NCBI GenBank assembly: GCA_020634135.1
Contig: JACKCG010000005.1
Coordinates: 124,001-188,000 of the forward strand
Origin: Anaerolineaceae bacterium
GTDB lineage: Bacteria; Chloroflexota; Anaerolineae; Aggregatilineales; Phototrophicaceae
Length of the DNA: 64,000 nucleotides
Direction of reading: 5' to 3'
In this document: positions 61,709-64,000 of the stretch, in pieces
Layout of the letters: every line of letters starts with the position of its first letter
Numbering within the stretch: the first letter of the stretch is position 1
Notes under the pieces: model-generated
What the model was told of the DNA's origin: nothing
The model's database searches: none
Seen by the model: the letters and a program-made list of their open reading frames with translations, nothing else
Translations under genes and position numbers: made by a program

Positions 61709-62446
61709 CTAATGTGTCGGTTTGGTCGGGCCGCCTACATAGGTCTCCAGGAAAGCGAAGGTGCGCCGCAGCGCCATACGTCCGGCGTCGCGCAGGGCGT
61801 CGGAGAGATCTTCGGCGAACAGGTCATGCCCCAGGCCTTCACATAAAACAATATCATGCTGCGCCTTCACCGATTGCTTAAATTCCTCCCGCAGCCGTTC
61901 AATCACTGAACGGGGGATATGCGGCTCTTCACTGCCATAAAACGCCAGAATCGGTGTGTTGGCCTCTTTGAATCGCCCCAGGTAGCGCTGCGGGAAACCG
62001 CTATATGCTACCGCCGCCTCCAGGTCGGGGCGCACGATAGCCGATTCGAATGCCAGACTGCCACCCATTCCCAGGCCAACCGCCGCCACTTTACTGTTGG
62101 TGTGGTGGTGCTTCTCAAGCACACTCAACGCCGTGTCCACCCGCACAAATCCCTGGTCGGCCAACCGTTCGACCAATTCCATCGCTTCTTGCGGATTAGC
62201 GGCCACCTTACCATCAAACATATCCGGCACAATCACGTAATACCCGGTCTGCGCGAAGTGATTCGCCATACGCCGCACCAGCGGAGTGATACCCCACCAG
62301 TCATGGATCAGCGCGATGGCGGGAAGCTTCGACCCGATGTTGGGGTGCGCCCAATACGCTGGAACCTGGCCGCCGCTCTCGGTAGCGATATGAATATGGC
62401 CGGTAGTGATCTGGTACTCAACATGATTCGGATCATAAATTGGCAT
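61709..62446 (-). CDS. Dienelactone-hydrolase-like protein with Gly at the nucleophile site
   Basis: A 245-residue alpha/beta hydrolase of the dienelactone hydrolase family: LIHDWWGITPLVRRMANHFA (about 46-65), YVIVPDMFDG, the AVAYSGFP strand, FYGSEEPHIP and GLGHDLFAE with the His. The nucleophile elbow reads VGLGMGGSLA where the family has GFCMGG (Cys) or GxSxGG (Ser), so residue 126 is Gly and the usual reaction is not possible. The ATG at 62446 follows AAGGA by six bases. Confidence 0.75.
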   Translation of the reverse strand: MPIYDPNHVEYQITTGHIHIATESGGQVPAYWAHPNIGSKLPAIALIHDWWGITPLVRRMANHFAQTGYYVIVPDMFDGKVAANPQEAMELVERLADQGFVRVDTALSVLEKHHHTNSKVAAVGLGMGGSLAFESAIVRPDLEAAVAYSGFPQRYLGRFKEANTPILAFYGSEEPHIPRSVIERLREEFKQSVKAQHDIVLCEGLGHDLFAEDLSDALRDAGRMALRRTFAFLETYVGGPTKPTH

Positions 62447-62521
62447 AATCATTCCTTCCGGGCAAAGCGGGATTCTAACCTCATTATACCGGAAGGTGAG
62501 ACAATAGACAGCGAATCCGAC

Positions 62522-62554
62522 AAGAAAACACCCCAGGCCAAACGACCTGGGGTG
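62522..62554 (-). terminator. Intrinsic terminator after the P5C dehydrogenase gene
   Basis: On the minus strand CACCCCAGG, eight-base loop, CCTGGGGTG, then TTTTCTTG, 22 bases after the stop at 62576. Nine perfect pairs. Confidence 0.78.
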
Positions 62555-62575
62555 CAGCAGTCTGAACTGGAAATA

Positions 62576-64000
62576 CTACAGCTTTTCTGCGACGCTTTTC
62601 GCCTGGGTGAACAGCAGCAGGTAATCCGGGCCGCCGGTCTTGCTGTCCGTACCGCTCATGTTGAAACCGCCAAACGGATGCACACCCACCAATGCGCCGG
62701 TGCATTTCCGATTGAAGTACAGATTACCGACATGGAACTCACGCCGCGCTCGTTCCAATCGTTCCCGGTCATTGCTGTATAGCGCCCCGGTCAGGCCAAA
62801 CTCGGTGCCGTTGGCAATTGCCAGCGCATCCTCAAAGTCCTTAGCCCGGATAACTGAGAGCACCGGCCCGAAGATTTCTTCCTGGGCGATACGCGCATTG
62901 GGTGGCACATCACCAAACACCGTCGGCGGGATAAAATACCCCTTCTCCGGCGTCTCTTTCGGTTGGCCGCCGCACAACAGGGTACCTTCCTGTGTCCCCA
63001 CCTCAATATAGTCCATGATGGTCTTGAAGGCTTTGCTGTCAATCACACCACCGTTAAAGACCTCTGGCCCTTTGTCCGGCGCATCTACCTTAAGCTGCTT
63101 CGCCAGTTCCACGACACGGTTTGTCACACGGTCATATACCGCATCTACGATAATCGCGCGGGAGCCAGCCGAGCATTTTTGCCCCTGGAAGCCGAAGGCG
63201 CTGGTCACAATCCCCTGTGCGGCAGACTCAAGGTCGGCGGTTTCATCCACGACTACCGCGTCCTTGCCGCCCATCTCCAGAATGGTACGCTTGAGCCAGA
63301 GCTGCCCTGGCTGCACTTTCGCCGCGTTTTCATGAATCCAGATACCGACTTCTTTTGAGCCAGTAAACCCGATGAAGCGCGTCTGTGGGTGCGTCACCAG
63401 GTAGCTGCCAGTGCTGCCGCCCGGCCCGGTCAGGAAGTTCAGCACACCTTTGGGCAGGCCGCTGTTCCACAGGATTTCGCTCAATTTATAGGCCGTCCAG
63501 GGACTCTGGCTGGCCGGTTTAAAAATCACTGTGTTTCCGGCAACAATCGCCGCTGCCACCAGCCCCGCCGGGATAGCGCCGGGGAAATTCCAGGGCGGGA
63601 TAATCAGGCCGACACCCAGCGGAATGTATTCGAGATGAAGCTGTTCCGGTGAATAGGGAGTCAGCATGTGGTCAACATCCGATAGGCGAATCATCTGCCG
63701 GGCATAATATTCCAGGAAATCAATCGCCTCAGCAGTGTCCCCATCGGCTTCCGCCCAGCTTTTGCCAACTTCCAGCACCATCACCGCGCTCAGCTCATGT
63801 TTGCGACGGCGCATCTCCGCCGCCGCCCGCAAGAGATACCGGGCGCGCTCCTGCCCGGGGACAAAACGCCAGGTTTCAAACGCCGCCAGCGCCGCTGCCA
63901 TCGCCTGGTCAGCTTCCTTTTGTCCTCCTTTGGAGAAATTCCCCAACACCTCTTCAGAGCGTGAAGGGTTCGTCGAGGGAAAAGTCTGTTCCAGGGTAAT
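62576..64000 (-). CDS. rocA: 1-pyrroline-5-carboxylate dehydrogenase (5' end beyond window)
   Basis: An aldehyde dehydrogenase open to the window edge; 474 residues are visible, so about 40 are missing at the N terminus of a family of about 515. The in-frame GTG at 63949 is not the start, since family-like sequence (TFPSTNPSRSEEVLG) continues upstream. PPWNFPGAIPAGLVAAAIVA, FTGSKEVG, the catalytic Glu in LEMGGKDAV and the catalytic Cys in GFQGQKCSAGSR are present, and the overall pattern is the RocA type that oxidises P5C to glutamate in proline and arginine breakdown. Other family aldehyde dehydrogenases are less likely. Confidence 0.85.
   Translation of the reverse strand: MTLEQTFPSTNPSRSEEVLGNFSKGGQKEADQAMAAALAAFETWRFVPGQERARYLLRAAAEMRRRKHELSAVMVLEVGKSWAEADGDTAEAIDFLEYYARQMIRLSDVDHMLTPYSPEQLHLEYIPLGVGLIIPPWNFPGAIPAGLVAAAIVAGNTVIFKPASQSPWTAYKLSEILWNSGLPKGVLNFLTGPGGSTGSYLVTHPQTRFIGFTGSKEVGIWIHENAAKVQPGQLWLKRTILEMGGKDAVVVDETADLESAAQGIVTSAFGFQGQKCSAGSRAIIVDAVYDRVTNRVVELAKQLKVDAPDKGPEVFNGGVIDSKAFKTIMDYIEVGTQEGTLLCGGQPKETPEKGYFIPPTVFGDVPPNARIAQEEIFGPVLSVIRAKDFEDALAIANGTEFGLTGALYSNDRERLERARREFHVGNLYFNRKCTGALVGVHPFGGFNMSGTDSKTGGPDYLLLFTQAKSVAEKL

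Overview
The window reads as a chromosomal segment of a Chloroflexota bacterium (Anaerolineae-like or a neighbouring class). This is inferred from gene content and base composition, not from a marker gene: there is no rRNA or tRNA. The signs are several GT39-type membrane glycosyltransferases, split and fused acyl-CoA carboxylases, a split methylmalonyl-CoA-type mutase, and intergenic DNA built of short repeated words and small GC-rich palindromes. Both edges cut through genes.

Layout. 1-3911: acyl-CoA carboxylase operon (carboxyltransferase, biotin carboxylase, biotin carrier) behind the tail of a membrane protein. 3911-7926: two GT39-like glycosyltransferases. 7929-18172: CHAD protein, a B12-dependent mutase large subunit, SDR, tRNA-dihydrouridine synthase, YbaK deacylase, zinc-ribbon protein, XRE regulator/membrane protein pair, YyaL-type protein and a GNAT acetyltransferase. 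18164-25151: methyltransferase and FmdB protein, then an oligopeptide-type ABC importer, divergent from a PadR regulator with a good promoter and a palindromic operator candidate. 26102-30183: CPBP protease, then a leucine-catabolism-like pair (enoyl-CoA hydratase and fused carboxylase alpha subunit). 30502-36881: a tightly packed glycan-type operon (B12 radical SAM, methyltransferase, small protein, flippase, GT39-like, GT4). 38238-43432: phosphomannomutase, then a three-gene cassette of a Clp-like ATPase with a degenerate first ATPase domain, a tandem-TIR protein and an unknown protein. 43634-51123: TrmH methyltransferase, LpdA, secreted proteins and another GT39. 51191-59673: GT-C-like protein, a SerA homologue lacking two catalytic residues, DUF4139-like protein, phosphatidylcholine synthase, DedA, two HAD phosphatases and a thioesterase. 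59670-64000: a membrane thioredoxin-like protein with an in-frame UGA, alpha/beta hydrolase, LipB, a dienelactone-hydrolase relative and a P5C dehydrogenase cut by the edge.

How the genes work together. The carboxylases, mutase, hydratase, LipB, LpdA and P5C dehydrogenase fit an organism that burns branched-chain and other amino acids through propionyl- and methylmalonyl-type acyl-CoAs and lipoate-dependent complexes, fed by peptide uptake. The glycosyltransferases, flippase and phosphomannomutase build surface glycans.

Most notable: (1) an open frame at 59670-60167 interrupted only by a UGA exactly where the first Cys of a CPYC redox motif should be, a selenoprotein candidate; (2) the Clp/TIR-TIR/unknown cassette, a possible immune or stress system not matching a type I can name; (3) palindromic elements carried in frame inside three unrelated genes, read in the same phase as a GL[KR]P-type peptide; (4) enzyme homologues with lost catalytic residues (SerA, dienelactone hydrolase).
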